From Volutella citrinella (Eukaryota; Ascomycota; Sordariomycetes; Hypocreales; Nectriaceae), in contig JAWZSP010000005.1 in assembly GCA_034401135.1 (NCBI GenBank), forward strand, positions 1,922,001-1,986,000: 64,000 nucleotides of DNA, in the 5' to 3' direction. Position numbers and translations under genes: made by a program. Below, piece after piece: positions 1 through 12,576 of the stretch. The notes under the pieces were generated by a model, which made no database searches, was not told the DNA's origin, and was given only the letters and a program-made list of their open reading frames with translations. The first letter of the stretch is position 1. Every line of letters starts with the position of its first letter.

Positions 1-737
1 CAGCGCGGTGGTGATGAGGTGGACGGCGACCTCGGAGCGGAATACGGCGCCGGCGAGAACGAAGAGGGCGATGGCCTGCTTCTGCCGGGTCGCCGCGAGG
101 CGGGGTGTCGACTGTGGTAGAAGGAACGCCGTTGCGAGGGTTGCTGCTCAAATGGTCAGACTGCAAGCTCAAGGCCGAATCAAGGCACTGGGGACGCACT
201 CAGCCCGAAAGCGTACATGTTGGGCAGCGTCCTCGTCAGGTAGAAGTTGACATGGAACTGGCCCGCCATCATGACAACCCACCAGCGCGACGTGGCGGCA
301 CCAAAGGCCCCCGCCAGGGACGCCTGCATCACGGCCAGGGCCACCGCGTTGGCTAGGCCGAGGACGGCGCGCACGACGATCTGGGCGTGCTGGAAGCCTG
401 CGAGGGCGACGAGGGGCCGCGACACGGCGGCGAGCAGCGCGGCGCCGACAAAGGTGCGCGGCACGGCGCCAGGGAACTTGAAGTGGTCGTACGAGCGAGG
501 GAGCGCCACGGACGCGTCCGACAGCGGGGGCAGGCCGTAGACGAGCACGTCGTGAGCGGCCTGCATGTTGAACGACTCCTCGACCTTTGTGTACGGCGCG
601 ACCATGAGGTGCACCAGCGGCACGGTGACGAGGAGCGTCGTCAGGGCGACGTCTGGCTAGAGTGTCAGCGAGGACGGGAGACTTGGTGCATGAGGGCGGG
701 GACCCAGCCCGCGAGGAGTCTTACCGATGGCCTTCAT
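1..737 (-). CDS. alg12: ALG12, dolichyl-P-Man:Man7GlcNAc2-PP-dolichol alpha-1,6-mannosyltransferase (5' part)
   Basis: ER membrane mannosyltransferase that adds the eighth mannose to the lipid-linked N-glycan precursor on the lumenal side (GT22 family knowledge). Three exons are visible on the minus strand: 737-725, 652-200 and 143 to beyond the window edge. They join in frame to MKAIDVALTTLLV..., with donors GTAAGA and GTGCGT and acceptors CAG. Residues about 20-36 carry the conserved block VAPYTKVEESFNMQAAHD, followed by YDHFKFPGAVPRTF and TRTLPNMYAFGL, all hallmarks of ALG12. After the second intron come LAATRQKQAIALFVLAGAVF and RSEVAVHL. The start at 737 matches the family N-terminus, a short run before the first membrane segment. 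The 3' half lies off the left edge, so completeness cannot be judged. ALG9/PIG-B relatives are less likely because of the HLMVAPYTKVEES signature. Confidence 0.9.
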
Positions 738-1866
738 CTTGGCAATTGCACTGCAAGTGGCCAATGGCGCTGCTAATACACTATCCGTCCGAGTATGTAG
801 CAAGTTGGAGGAGTAAGATTGTGGTGTTGCTGAAGGTATGAGACGGCAACTAGCACTTGCTGCTCTTGCCTAGGTGCCTGTTTACTGAGCAAGACACCAG
901 ATGAAAATCGCGACACCGTCAACCGACAATCGAGGGTCTCAACACATGTTTTCGATGGGTTGGCGACCAACCCCACGCATGCTCTTGTGAATATGCAGTT
1001 GTAGTTGTAGTTGTAGTTGGATTGGCCCAGGTGTCTTGTCTGTGGTCGGCGTCGGCAATACCATCTGCCGCCCAGGAGTTCCTGCCAGCTCTATTCTATT
1101 GTACACACCTGGTACCTCACTTAGACCGAACCGAAAACAGGACACACGCAAGCACGGCCAGAGGCATGCTGGGAATCGACCGTCATTGAAACGCGTGCAT
1201 CTTGACGAAAAAAAGACACACGAACCGTTACCGCGTCACATGGCTTCGTGAGAAATCTGCCGAAAGCCACGTCTGTGTTTGGCTACGGAGCACACCATGT
1301 TTCTTGTCCGAGTTACGCCATCAATCAACAACCACCCGGGCCAGCACCTCCTCTAACCTACCTTACTAAGTAGTACCAGTGCTTACTTGAAAGTCCCCTG
1401 TCTCATTGCCGTGTTGTACATTACATACATCAATCAAAAGCGGCCCAGCCCAATCCATCAATCAACCACTCAATCACTCAATCGCAGAACCAATGCTCCG
1501 TACCGCACCAACAGAAGCATCCCCCTTTCCCCATCAAATCAAAACTTTGCCTCACTTGTATTTCTTTTCCCCTCGCCGTACATGCAGCATCATCCGCTTC
1601 ATCATGGTTGCCAACGCTCCACACCGATAACACCACGTTCCAACCACAAACAGGATGCGGGTCGAGTCCGGATTAATCGCTTGTTGATGCTGTGCCATTG
1701 AAACCGCAACTGCCGATAACCACCCAAAGTCTTCGAAAAGCTACAACAACAAGTTGGCACATTTGCCATGGTAGAACCTTCCTCCTTGATGAGCGCGACA
1801 ACAATGGGGCCGAAACCGGCAAATTTGTATCTTTATCAATTATGTGCTGTGAAAAGTCTTGTGTAA
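738..1866. other. intergenic: ALG12 upstream region and creB-like 3' flank
   Basis: No coding region seen. The left end should hold the ALG12 promoter and the right end the 3' UTR of the deubiquitinase gene. A short GTTGTA hexamer repeat (about four copies) sits at about 997-1019. Small open frames here show no family resemblance. Confidence 0.6.
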
Positions 1867-4265
1867 TCATGAGAGCAGGTTGGTGCTCTTCTTGCGTCCC
1901 AGGCCAAAATGAAGGCGTTCTTTGAGTTTTTCATGCTTTTCGGCCTTGTCAGGCCCGTCACCCTGCAGCGCTGCTGATTTATCCTTGTGATGGAAGAGAC
2001 TGAAGCTCTTTTTCGACATCGACTTGCTACCTCGCTTGGTGCGATCCAGGAAACTGGAATGCGAGCTGCCATTCTCCTTCTTGTACTCGTCCTCAAACGC
2101 CAGCGATTTCCGGTTGACTTCGGCAGCCTTTTGCGGAGTCGTACTGGATCGCGGGAGCATCGGCTTGCTGCTGCTCTCGTCTGGTTGCCTCGGCGTGTCC
2201 ACGCTAACCGGCTTCTCCGGTTCCTCCTTCTTGAAATTGTTCTGTGCCGGCACTGTCGAATGCACGCCATTTTGAACCGGAACTGGTACGCCTGCGACCG
2301 GCGCCGGTGCTGGAGGCTGCGGCTTGGCTTGCGGAGCAGTCAGAGGAATGTTGGGGACGGTGTTGGCATGGGCCAGGTTTGCGAGCGATTCCTTTTCGCG
2401 CATTAGAGACGTCGGCTGCGTTGCTTGTCGTTTCAGCGACGATGAATCCGTCTTGTCGCCATTTTCCGACGCGAGGTTGGCGGCTTCGCTAGCCAGCTTG
2501 ACTTCCTCCTTACCTTCCCTTTCCTGCTCCTCCCTGAATTTCTCGAACGTCGTCTCCTGGTAGAAGAGAACATACGCCGTGGCCATGCCAGGCTTGTCGC
2601 CGAAAAAGTTGCGCACAAAGTGCTTGTCTACAGGCTCGACCATTTCATCATCGAATAGAATCCACCCGCGATCCTTGGTCTTGATGATGGACACGTAGTG
2701 TCCATGGTAGGCGTTGCCGCCAATGTGCACCACCACCGCATACAGCTCGTAGAGCCGATCGGGGTCTTCCGCGTCGTCCGTGGTATTGAACATCCGCAGG
2801 TGATAGGGGTAGACAACCCGATGGAAGAGCTTCTGCAATCGACTGTAGTCCTCGGTATACTTGAAGCGCTTCAGATGCAGGGTGAGGATCTTGGGCAATC
2901 GCTTCACCTTCATGCGCTTCTCGGCTTCCTGAAGCCCACCACAGTGATCGCAGTGGAACTTGTTACGCTCACAGAGCATTTCCTCGGCCGAAAACTTGCG
3001 CAGGCAGGATGTGACGGAAGAATGCTCCTCCAGGTCGATGGAGAGGTCCAGGAACGTCTCGTCTCGCTGCGAAGCCGTCTCGCATGTCAAGCACTTGGTC
3101 TCCGAGGTCAACACGCCCTCAAAAATATCGTGAACCCATCCAGTTCCTGGGGTGCGGACTCCTGGAGCTTGCCCCAGTACCTGCCCCACGGACTGCGCCA
3201 AGCCATTATCGCTGTCCTGCAGCTGCCGTGAGTGAGCGGCAGCCTCAACATTGGCAATGACGTCGTTGAGGACCAGTCCGTAAAATTCGTGGGCATCCTG
3301 ATGCATGGAATTTCGGAACATTTCATTATCTCGTTTGAAGATCTCCAGGAAGCGCTGCGGGCTGAGGACACCGATATTGGTTTTGCTATCCATGAGAGCC
3401 AGGAAGATGTCCTTGAGGCCAGTAAATGTGCATTCGTCCATTCCGTATGCTGCCGAGTTTTCCTGTGCTAGTTCGAGGATGGGGCCCTTCAGCATGGCCT
3501 GCTTCTTTTTATACTCGGGGGTATCGGGCTTGTCCTCTGGGCGGACACCAACCTGCCCCGGCAGTTGTTGGTTCATGGCCTGACGCTGCTTGATGACCTG
3601 GGATGTGCTGAGACCTTTCTGTTTGCCTGGCGGTTCCGGGTTGGTTGGAGGGGGTCTAATCGTGACGTTGACTCTGGGGCGGATGCCATTGGGCGTCTGC
3701 GAGGGCGAGTGGGGAGGATAGTTGATGACATTGTCGCGGAAGCAATCTGAGTAGAAGAGAGCTTGGACGATAGAGTTGCAGTAGCTGTGGAAGGATTAGC
3801 AGAGTCGGGTGAGCAATTGATGCACATGCGAGAGAATTACCATGTATTTCCGAACTAAAAAAAAAGAACGTCACGTTAGCCTGGGTATACTCGACAGGCG
3901 ATGGGTAGGGAGAAGCGTACGTTCTCGAGACCGAAGAATCTGTCTGTGCCGTCATCTTTCAAGGGACCGGCATTCTGGAGCATCTTCTCCAGAGGAGTGA
4001 GGTCAAGCACGGGCTCCTCCTTCTCCTTCTTCTTGGCGGCGGCCTTGGTGGTGGCCTTGGTGGTGGCATCTTTGGCCGATCCATTGGACGAGGCCTACGA
4101 TGAGAGCGGCATTTTGTTAGTAACAAGGCGCGACCGAGGACGAAACCGAGACGGGGGGATTGCATCGAGGACAAGCCAAAACATGGCTTGCGAGAGCAAG
4201 AGGGTTGTGCGTGGGCGTCGACGTACCGTGCCGGAGCCCTTGAGCTTGTTGAAGAAGCCGGCCAT
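1867..4265 (-). CDS. creB: USP12/USP46-type ubiquitin carboxyl-terminal hydrolase (CreB/Ubp9-13 family)
   Basis: Cysteine protease that removes ubiquitin; in Aspergillus, CreB works with the WD40 protein CreC in carbon-catabolite control (family knowledge). Exons 4265-4227, 4094-3921, 3854-3841 and 3784-1867 give 714 residues. The catalytic Cys box [17 protein letters not shown] is assembled from a 14-nt micro-exon plus the next exon, placing the nucleophile at Cys76. A zinc-ribbon is seen as CLTC (307-310) and CDHC (354-357), and the His box is [13 protein letters not shown] with His about 438. QDAHEFY follows the family pattern. Residues after about 490 form the Pro/Ser/Lys-rich, partly coiled tail typical of fungal CreB. 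The start [10 protein letters not shown] is typical of the family. Introns are 132, 66 and 56 nt. Confidence 0.93.
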
Positions 4266-7200
4266 TTTCGGCGTGGGGATGTGATGGGTGGCCGGTGGTT
4301 TGGGTCAAGGCAGGTAGCCGGTGGGCTACTGAGCCGAGCTGGGAACGGACCGACCGCACGCGCAGCTGTGCGACGCCAGCTCAGCGGGAAATTTGAGGGC
4401 AATTGCGAGTGAAGCTCATGCGCAGCGAGGGGAGTAGACGTCGGGAGGGCGATCGAGCGACGCGGGGGAGGGCAGCGGGAGAGGGAGCGGGATCGGTCGT
4501 GAGATTCGGGGGGGTGCCGTGACTTGGATGCGGGCGAGCGAGGCCGAGGCGCAAGAGTGGCGTGGGACGCGATAGCGCCGTGGGACTGGTCTGGGTTAGG
4601 AAGGCGGATGGCCCAGCAGAGCAGCAGCAGGCGCGGACGCGGACCGGGGCGGGGAGAGAGACGAGTGCGAGGAGCGTCCGGATGGGCAGATTGCGAGGCG
4701 ATGGGATCGAGAGGAGGGATGAATAGGTAGAGTGAAGAAGAAGTACGTGTGTGGGAAGGGGAGCGTTGGCCTTGGCCCTTCGGCGTTGAAGAGAAGCTGG
4801 TGCTGGTATGGGTGCTGGGTTGTGGCGGAGAATGGTCCGTTCTGCCCGTCAGCCAGGTACTACTTGTATGGTAGTAGCTTGAACCCGGGGGGAGGCGCGG
4901 AGTACCAGTGCTAGTGCGGCGACGGACTTGTCAAACCACTCCCCCAAGGTGCCCGTCGCTTGTACCAACCTACCCACAGCTGGCGAAAGTGTACGAGGAT
5001 GTGGCTGTCGCGGGCTCCTGGGAGCGAGCTGAACTAAGGTCCTGGTCCTGAGGTATGGACGTCTTGAGAAGGGAAGGCTGGAGGTACTTTTGGTCAGACA
5101 GGCTCTTTCCAACCCGCCCGCTGTACTCCGTAGTGTCCTGGGCTATCAGACGTAGTGATGAACCTGGCAGTTGGATGGCAACAGGTTGGGGGAACAACCT
5201 ACACGAAGGGAAGGAGGAGAGACCGACAGCCCAGCCCAGGCACCCGCTCCAGTGGGTGGCCTTGGCTGCCCCCCCTCAAACCCCCCATGTTTGGTTGGTG
5301 CTCCTAGTCCTGGTGTCGCTACGGCCTGCCTTGCCAGTCCATGCCCCAACCTTGCCTTGGTCGGAGTGCTGGTGGACTAACTCCTCGGGCATGGCTCTGC
5401 ACAGTACCGACACGGATTGTGTGGTAAGTCAATATGAGGCTAGCTCGTGGCGGGCAGTACCTTAACTGCGCCTGCGTCTGTTTCTGCAGCAGCAAAGCCA
5501 AGGCACTCCGGGGGTCGTCTTCTCGAAGGGGCATGGGGAGGGGGCAAGGGACGGGGTTGATGCGGTGGTCGGTGCAGTAGTCTGCAGTGGGGCTGCAACG
5601 GGCGCCAGGCCAGGCAGGCCAGTGGACGAGGCCAGGGCCCAGGGGCCCAGCCGACTCGGGGCGGAGTGGGGCCTGCTCCAGGAAAACGCAAACTAGCCCC
5701 GGGGCATCTTGACAGACTTTACTCGGTTGGCACTGCAGGGCAAGCACTGGACTGCTCTGCAGTCCGAGTTGCTACTGTGAGGGTTGACGGCTGTCGGGTT
5801 TGTTGGGGCATGGTCATTCATCGCTCAACCTGCCGGGGGCAAGGCCGCGTGACTGGTTTAGCAGTTGCCTGGACAGGTCGAGATGTACGTGCTGTCATCA
5901 ATCGATACACGTGAGATGTGAGTGATCTTGGTCCTACATCCAGCAGTTGGGTGCCTACTAATAGTACCTACTTACTTGCTTGCGTACCTAGCAGGTACTT
6001 ACACAAGGCCCTCGGCTGAGGGAGGCTTCTGCAGGCTCTGTCTGGTGCCTCCCGTCTGCTCCTCTTTACGTACTTACCTACCATCGATGGCCTGTGCAGT
6101 TCATTTTTGGAAACAATGGCAGCAACACCTGCTCGGACGCAGGAAAGGGAACTCGCTGTCGTCCCGGCGCCGACAAGAGCAGTGGTTCCATCTGGTGCCG
6201 GGGCCATCTGCGGCGCTCATTGGGCACCCGCCCTCCTCTCGACCTCCTCCGTTCTTGGCCACGAGGCACGAGCATGGATGCCAATGCAAGGCCATGGGGG
6301 ATAGGCCAGGGGCAGCACCAGCTCGCGCCCCCGCTTGGAGCAGCTTCCAGACGCAGTAAGGTAAGTCGGTGCTGGACTGCGCAATCAACCTAGCATCCGC
6401 ACCTGTCCTGTGGCCTGCTACCAAGTGGCGAGAGCCCAGTGCTACTCTGTGGGTACCTCCACAGGGCGCCTACAGGATACCAGCCTACCGAGTACAGGGC
6501 GCGCGGACAGGCATGTGCGAGAGCCGACGATGCAGAGCAGCTCTCTCCTCCTCCTCCTCCTCCTCCCTTCCGCCAGTTGATAGGGTTGCTCGAGCCCGTG
6601 CGATTCGCCCTGCGCTCTGTCCGGCTCTCTCCGCCCGGTCCCTCCGTCCGGACCTCGCTGGCCAGGCGTAATGGGGATGCCGGCGGCGCGAAGGATGCAT
6701 GCCACCCTTTGTGTTTTGTGTTTTTCGCTCTGAGTGCGCTCCGTGTTGCAGCATCGACTCTCAATCCTGCAGGCGAAGTAGTTCTGGCGGGGAACAATGT
6801 GGACATCAAGCCCAGTAATTGCCACACCGGTTGGGAGTGCCGTATAAACTAGGAGCGGGACGATCGATAGATGGGACACAATGCCCTAAGCTAGCATCTT
6901 GGTTTTCGCACATATCGTCGGGCCTCGCACAAATGATGAATGCCGACCCGGCAGCAACGTGGGTGTACCGACATTCAGCCAGCAGCGCGCGCGCGAGTCA
7001 ACCAACAGGACCGCGCAAGCCCGCGGCGCCACCGTTCACGGCGGCGATGGACGGTGAGCCAGCAAACCGCTAAGAAGCAACCCGGTGCGGAGTGCTGGAC
7101 GAGACCGGGTCTTTGTGGACCCGACCTTGCGGACTTTGAGTCTTTGGCGTTGCCGTACGGGGCAAGTGTGGACTATGTACGGACGTAGCGTGGTGATGCT

Positions 7201-9627
7201 GAGGAAGGCTCGAGGGAGCCATTTGACATGCGAGGACTCCTCAGGCTCCTCGGGCTCCTCTTGCTCCTCTTGTTTTGGCCATGGCTGTGAATCCGACACT
7301 GGGAGATCCTCTCCACGAGGCTACCTCGATGAAAGCATCAAATGAAATTGAAATGTTGAGCCTGTATTGCCGCACTCCATACCGGCTACAGTCCGCACGG
7401 CTAAATGTCGAGCGACGGCGCGCTAGCCCTAGCCAACTACCAGCCAAAAATGTTGGTTCGATGCGGGGAGGCAAGCAGAAAGATGTCGCAGCGTGGTGGT
7501 GGCTGGCAAGCAGACATGCTTGGTGGGATTATCCTGGCGAGCGGTCCGCGGATGCGAGCGAGGAATCCTCTTGGTTGTTGTGGTTAGCCGGACCACACAC
7601 CAGGGTTGTCGTCACACCTTTGGTGCCTCTTTGACACGTCCAAGTCGAGGCAAGGCGGGCTGTCACTCGTCGCTTTCCTCGCCAACGGCTCGTCGGAACG
7701 GGTGAGTGGCTCAAGGTGTAGCCGTGGATGGTCGTGGAGCGAGGCACCGAAAATCCAAAGCTTGGTGGTCAGTATATTCCCTACTCTATACTGACAATCA
7801 GCAATACGACAGACCTTCTGCCTCTCTTTACAATCATCCCCATTGTCGCATCACGCGCAACCACCATCACCAAACTAGTGGGCCGAGATGGAAAGCAGCT
7901 GGGCGTCCGTCATACAGAGCGAGGCATTATGCCGTCCCATCCTCCCCCGACCACCTCGATAATATTCCCAAGCAACCAACAACTTGACAGCCCAGCTGCT
8001 TGCTTGCGGGGTTGCTGACCCCTCCCCTCCCCCCCCCCCAGTTCTCCAGTTCGTCGCCCCATCGCCAATCACAGCCGTCAACGCCCAGCTCCGCGAGCAC
8101 GGTATCCTATCACCACCCATCCTGTCGCTTGCAAGTCGGTCCGTTACTGAGCAGCTATCCCCTCGGATCGCTCCCATCGCAGCTGGTTTGGCCACCCCGT
8201 GCAGTCGACTGTCTGCACTGTCAACAATTACCCCACATCCCGGAAAAGCGTGCCATCGTCATCGGGTCCATCGGGCTTGGCCCCCAATATATCCCAGGCG
8301 CTCTCAGCACCCGCATTGATCAGTTGAATCACAATCACGCACCCACGGCGAGGAATACGAGGTAATTAATAGACAGGCTGCAGCTGAGGGAAGACTCTCT
8401 CCCCTACACGGCCTCTAGCGTCCCGAGGAGTAGGGGCGCGCGAAATAGACTACTACTCCGTCCGGATGCTGGCGCCTCCAACGGAAGCGCTACTGCAAAC
8501 TGCGCTATTTCGCATCATGCCCGATCCCAGTCACTCCTGCAAGTGACCCTCGTCTCTGCAGGAGTGCCCTATTGATGTTCTGGAACAAACGTCATGGCTA
8601 GGTAGCCACTCACTCACGCAGTATTACTTCGTACAGTAATACAACTCTCGTTCATTACCCCACCTTTCATGACGAAATGTGCCTCTTCCACTCACCGACC
8701 GCCAACGCCCTTGTGCGCCCCTGCCCTGGGCTCGGATGGCGCAGCTAGGTCGATACACTTGCTCGCTCGCAAGTGGCTGACACAGGGCGCATACTGGAAA
8801 CCCAAGTATGCTGGGGAGCGAGCCGCCTGCAGGGCGTTTGTTCTGCAGGGCCATCCTGGGCTGAGGAGCCATGGCGCGGCTGCAGTCAGATTCAGGTGCC
8901 CAGCACGATCTCGATGTGGCTTGGTGTCGCTTAGAATAGTACGGGCACTATGGTAAGCTTCATGGCCGCCATTTTCACTCAGCCGCCGGCCCGCCTCCAC
9001 CAACTCGTGAAACCACCGGCGGCTGGACTGAAACTTGGCACTCCATGTGATCAGGCATCTCTGTGGACAATGAATAAATAAGCACACTTCCTCGAGACAT
9101 CGCTCGGCGTGCTGAGAAGTCCGGGCTCATGGGCGTTTTGTAGCTGTAGTTGCGCACACAGCAGCGGGCAATGATGAAGATATGAGCAGCCAGCCCAACC
9201 CATTAATGTCCGACTACTAGAAGTAGATTCTGCAGCAATTTCCACGCCCGCTAACCAGCAGTATAGTGTATTCCCCGTCAAAGTTTCGATGCATTGGACT
9301 GGCACATGGACCTGGAGCGAGGCAACGAAACCGATGGCTTGTTTCAAACAACATATTGTGAACAACAACGCAGTTTCAAGGACTAACAAAAGCATCCGGT
9401 CAAACCTGGGCAAAATAGCATTTGTATCTACACCCGTAATGAGGACGACAGCAAGATTTAGGAACAAAGTGCCGCCATGGGCCTATGGAACAAGTTGGAT
9501 TGGTGTGCCCTCGGATGTGATACCAACGTTTCAAACAACCAACCTCCACCTCAGCAGTGTATCGAGATACTTTCAAACAACCACCCTCCACCTCAGCAAG
9601 ATGTCAAGGTACTCTCAAATTCCCTCT
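4266..9627. other. 5.4 kb gene-poor intergenic region
   Basis: Lies between the start of the deubiquitinase gene and the 3' end of the phosphate carrier gene. Only short, overlapping open frames without family resemblance are present. It holds simple repeats (CTCCTC-rich nonamers at about 7236-7271), many short GTACCTA/TAGGTAC words around 5960-6080, a TACTCCGTA word at 5124-5132 and an inverted repeat (arms GTATTACT/AGTAATAC) at 8621-8642. I can support no gene here; a long UTR or noncoding transcript is possible. Confidence 0.5.
9529..9612. repeat. two tandem copies of a 42-bp unit
   Basis: Imperfect direct duplication: each copy begins TTTCAAACAACCA, continues CCTCCACCTCAGCA and ends in a GTAC/ATAC word (9529-9570 and 9571-9612). 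A third truncated start (TCTCAAAT) follows, directly before the stop codon of the phosphate carrier gene, so the repeat lies in its 3' flank. Confidence 0.75.
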
Positions 9628-10884
9628 TCACTTCTTCTCCCCAGGCGGCGGAGCTCCACCGGTAGTAGGGAAGCCCATCAGAATCTTGAAGTAGTCCTGC
9701 ATCGTCATACCATCAGCAAGGCACGCATAGTCAACCGGAATCTAGTATTCCACTTACGTAGATCATCCACTGGAGTCCAGTCAGGGTGCCGACCATGACA
9801 ATTCGCATAGGGAGGCCGTTCCAGAGACCACGGAACCCAATGTCTTTGTAAATACGGCCGACAGCGCTTCCGAAGGCCTCGCCAGGCTCGCGCGATGAGT
9901 TGAGCTTACTGACCATGACATCGGCAGGATGGGACACGACGGCGCACAGGATACCGGCGAGATAGCCACCGGCGAAGGAAACCCCCGTCTGGGCCGCCTT
10001 GCCATAGTCGCTCTTCTCGCCGGGGAGGCGATGGTAGATCATCTCGACAATGGTCTCAAAGGAAGCAAACTTCATCATGGTGTAGGGGATCTGGCGTCCC
10101 CACAGCGGGTAGAGGCCCTTGTACAGACCGGCGACGCCCTCCTTGCCCACGATAGAACCGATGCCCTGGAACGTGCCCGTGTACGGGTTCGTGACGCTGC
10201 CTTGCATGCGGACCTTGACGGCCTCGAACGGGCACAGGGCGACGTCCGCAAGCACCTCGGCCGAGGCGGACGCGGCCAGGTAGAGGCCAGTCTTGTACTT
10301 GTAGGCGGCTTCGGGGCCGGCCAGGTCGGCATAAGTCTTCTTGAAGTACTCGTACCAGCCGTACTTGAAGGCGCCTTGGACGCTGTATCCGAAAAGCGTC
10401 GGGCTCCAGCCGGTGAAGATGCCTCGTACCCCCTGGGCCTTGTAGATCTTACGCCAGCCCTCGACATTGCTTGTGTAGAGCTTGGGATCGACCTGCCGCC
10501 GAGTCTTGATGAAATCCAGAGGTGTGACGGCAGCGTGAGTGAGGCCCTAAAGCGGTTCCGATTCCCACGTCAGATTCTGGCGGTCATTGCAAAAGTGCAT
10601 GGGTGGTAACATACGCAGGCCATCATGCCTCCAAGAGTTGCCGCGGCGTAGAACTTGGGCGTGTATAGCTCAATGTTGCCCGACTTGGGCTGGCCACCAG
10701 AGCCCGCGCTGCTGGCCATGTTTGCTGCCTCGACGCCAATCTTGTTCGCTTTGTCTTTGGCGTCATCGACGACGGAGTATGCACTATAGAGCTCAAGGCG
10801 AGCTGCATACGGGCTGCGGGCTCCAGACATGGAGCTATAGAAGGAGGCGCTGTGGCTTTCCTGCGGAGGATGTAGCGACGGCAT
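9628..10884 (-). CDS. mitochondrial phosphate carrier (PiC/Mir1 type)
   Basis: Inner-membrane carrier of the SLC25 family that imports inorganic phosphate with protons for ATP synthesis. Exons 10884-10615, 10546-9758 and 9696-9628 give 375 residues. Three carrier repeats are seen, each with the PX[DE]XX[KR]-type signature: TPLDFIKTRRQ (about 98-108), CPFEAVKVRMQ (about 195-205) and HPADVMVSKLN (about 296-306). The stretch LYTPKFYAAATLGG followed by THAAVTPLDF is the PiC-specific first helix. The C-terminus after the last intron, DYFKILMGFPTTGGAPPPG, also matches fungal phosphate carriers. The 89 residues before repeat 1 are Ser/Ala-rich and probably a presequence-like extension. Copper transport is known for some PiC relatives, but nothing here addresses it. 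Confidence 0.93.
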
Positions 10885-11925
10885 TGCTTATCGGGCTGCT
10901 CTGCTGAGCACGAAGGGGACGGCGATGACGACAATGGAATGAATGGGTCTGGCGGTGCCGGAGTCGGATAGGCCGGAGTTGGTGAAGAGGATTGGTCCCA
11001 GGAAACGAACCCGGGTACTCGAAACGGGAGGTTCAAAAGCGCATTTGTAGGATGGAAAACAAGGCCGTGCTTTCAGACTTTGCCTGAGGAGAAGGTAGCA
11101 CTGTAGCACACCTTCTGCCGGGGTAGCTTGCCCATGGGGTGACGTCGTCGAGTGAGAACAGGGAATGAGTAACCCGTTGTGGTAAACCACCCCTTATCAT
11201 TCGCCAACCACCAACCTTACATTCCTCAGAGGCATGGATGGTCACGGATGCGGGTTGAGCCACCACTGCATCTAGGAGGATTCCGGAGCATCACCACCAA
11301 TGCCCCGGGCAAAGAGTATCCACGGGCAGTAGACGAGGCTGCAGGTATTGCTTCGTACCGGCATCCCGGACTTAAGGCTGACAAACACCGTAGACACGCG
11401 CCTCGTGGAGTTCTATCTCCGACCTTGATGGCACCGTCCTGATACATCCATGGATAAGACACAACTGGCCCCTCCCGGCAATCGACATCCACGGCTTTGA
11501 AGGGTCCGATTCAATGCAAAACAGTCCCCAACTAATGCGGGCCTCGGGGACGCCCACCTGACCGATTCTTCTCTTTTAGGAATTTCTTCGGCTCCGGAAG
11601 CTGACCGTGGGGACCCTATTCCCTGCCGCGCCCCGGGGGTCCGGCGCCACCGGGGAGGGGGGGAGGGTCCTTCAGGCCCGGCCAAGGTCCCCACTGTGGA
11701 CCCCCAGCACCAGCAGCCCAGCGGGTGCCAGCACGCAAGACTGCCAGGCGCCGCTTGAGAACCCCACCACAAATGGAAGGATGCAAACCTCTGACGACGT
11801 GCAACCTCAACCCTCGCTTGACCACAAACAACGCCGATACCCCTCACCGGATCGCAGCCGACCGCCAACGCACCGAGGCGCACCTGAACGAACCCATTCC
11901 TCAGCTACCCGGGGCGTATAATACA
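10885..11925. other. divergent intergenic region (phosphate carrier / CBS protein)
   Basis: About 1 kb between two divergent start codons, so it should contain both promoters. A TATAATA word (11917-11923) lies just before the CBS-protein start and is too close to be its TATA box. No gene seen. Confidence 0.6.
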
Positions 11926-12576
11926 ATGGCCGCCGCAACTGCTAGTGCCTCCGACGCTGCGGCGCCGCCCGTCTCGAGCTGGTCATCCAGGTACCGCGGG
12001 GTAAGTCGGTGACGGCCTCATATCACGCAACACTGCCTCGGCCTCCCTTTCCCTCAATCCCAATTCCATCTCAAATATACGGGTCCCTGTGTTGTTCCCC
12101 TCCCGTCCCCCCTTGATCTTGTTGCTGATGTCCCCCCCCCTCTCCAGGCCACCGTCCAGGACCTCGACCCTCCCGCCGCGCTCTCCCTCAACCCCTCCGA
12201 CACGATATCTCTCGCCCTCCTCTCCGCCTTTGAACGTGAATACACGCACCTTACCATCGTCGATGCCGAGAACCGCGCCCTCCTCGGCTACATCTCCATC
12301 CCGCACCTCCAGTCCCAGCTCGCCTCAGGCGCCGTCAGTCAAAATGACCCCGTCTCCAGCGCCATGAACCGCTTCCAGCGCCGTGGCCGCACCTACCGGG
12401 TCATCACCATGGAGACGCCCCTCGAGGAGCTCGAGGACTTCTTTCGCGGCGGCCAGCCCGCGGGGGGTGCCTGGAAGGAGGAGTTCGCCGTCGTCACCGA
12501 CGAGAAGAGGCGCTTTGTCCTTGGCGTCGCCACGGTTCAGGACCTCGAAGAATTTGTCAAGAGGCGGCCCGCGTGA
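11926..12576 (+). CDS. small CBS-domain protein
   Basis: Two exons, 11926-12000 and 12148-12576 (donor GTAAGT, acceptor CAG, phase 0), encode 167 residues. After a 25-residue Ala/Ser-rich start the protein is essentially one CBS pair (Bateman module). The first CBS is about 29-75 (DPPAALSLNPSDTISLAL, then HLTIVD and LLGYISIPHL); the second is about 86-160 (DPVSSAMNRF, then YRVITMETPLEELEDFF, FAVVTDEKRRFVLGVATVQD). Such modules bind adenine nucleotides or S-adenosylmethionine and often regulate partner proteins (family knowledge). No catalytic domain is attached, so the ligand and partner are unknown. It converges with the gene at 13059-13871. Confidence 0.85.
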
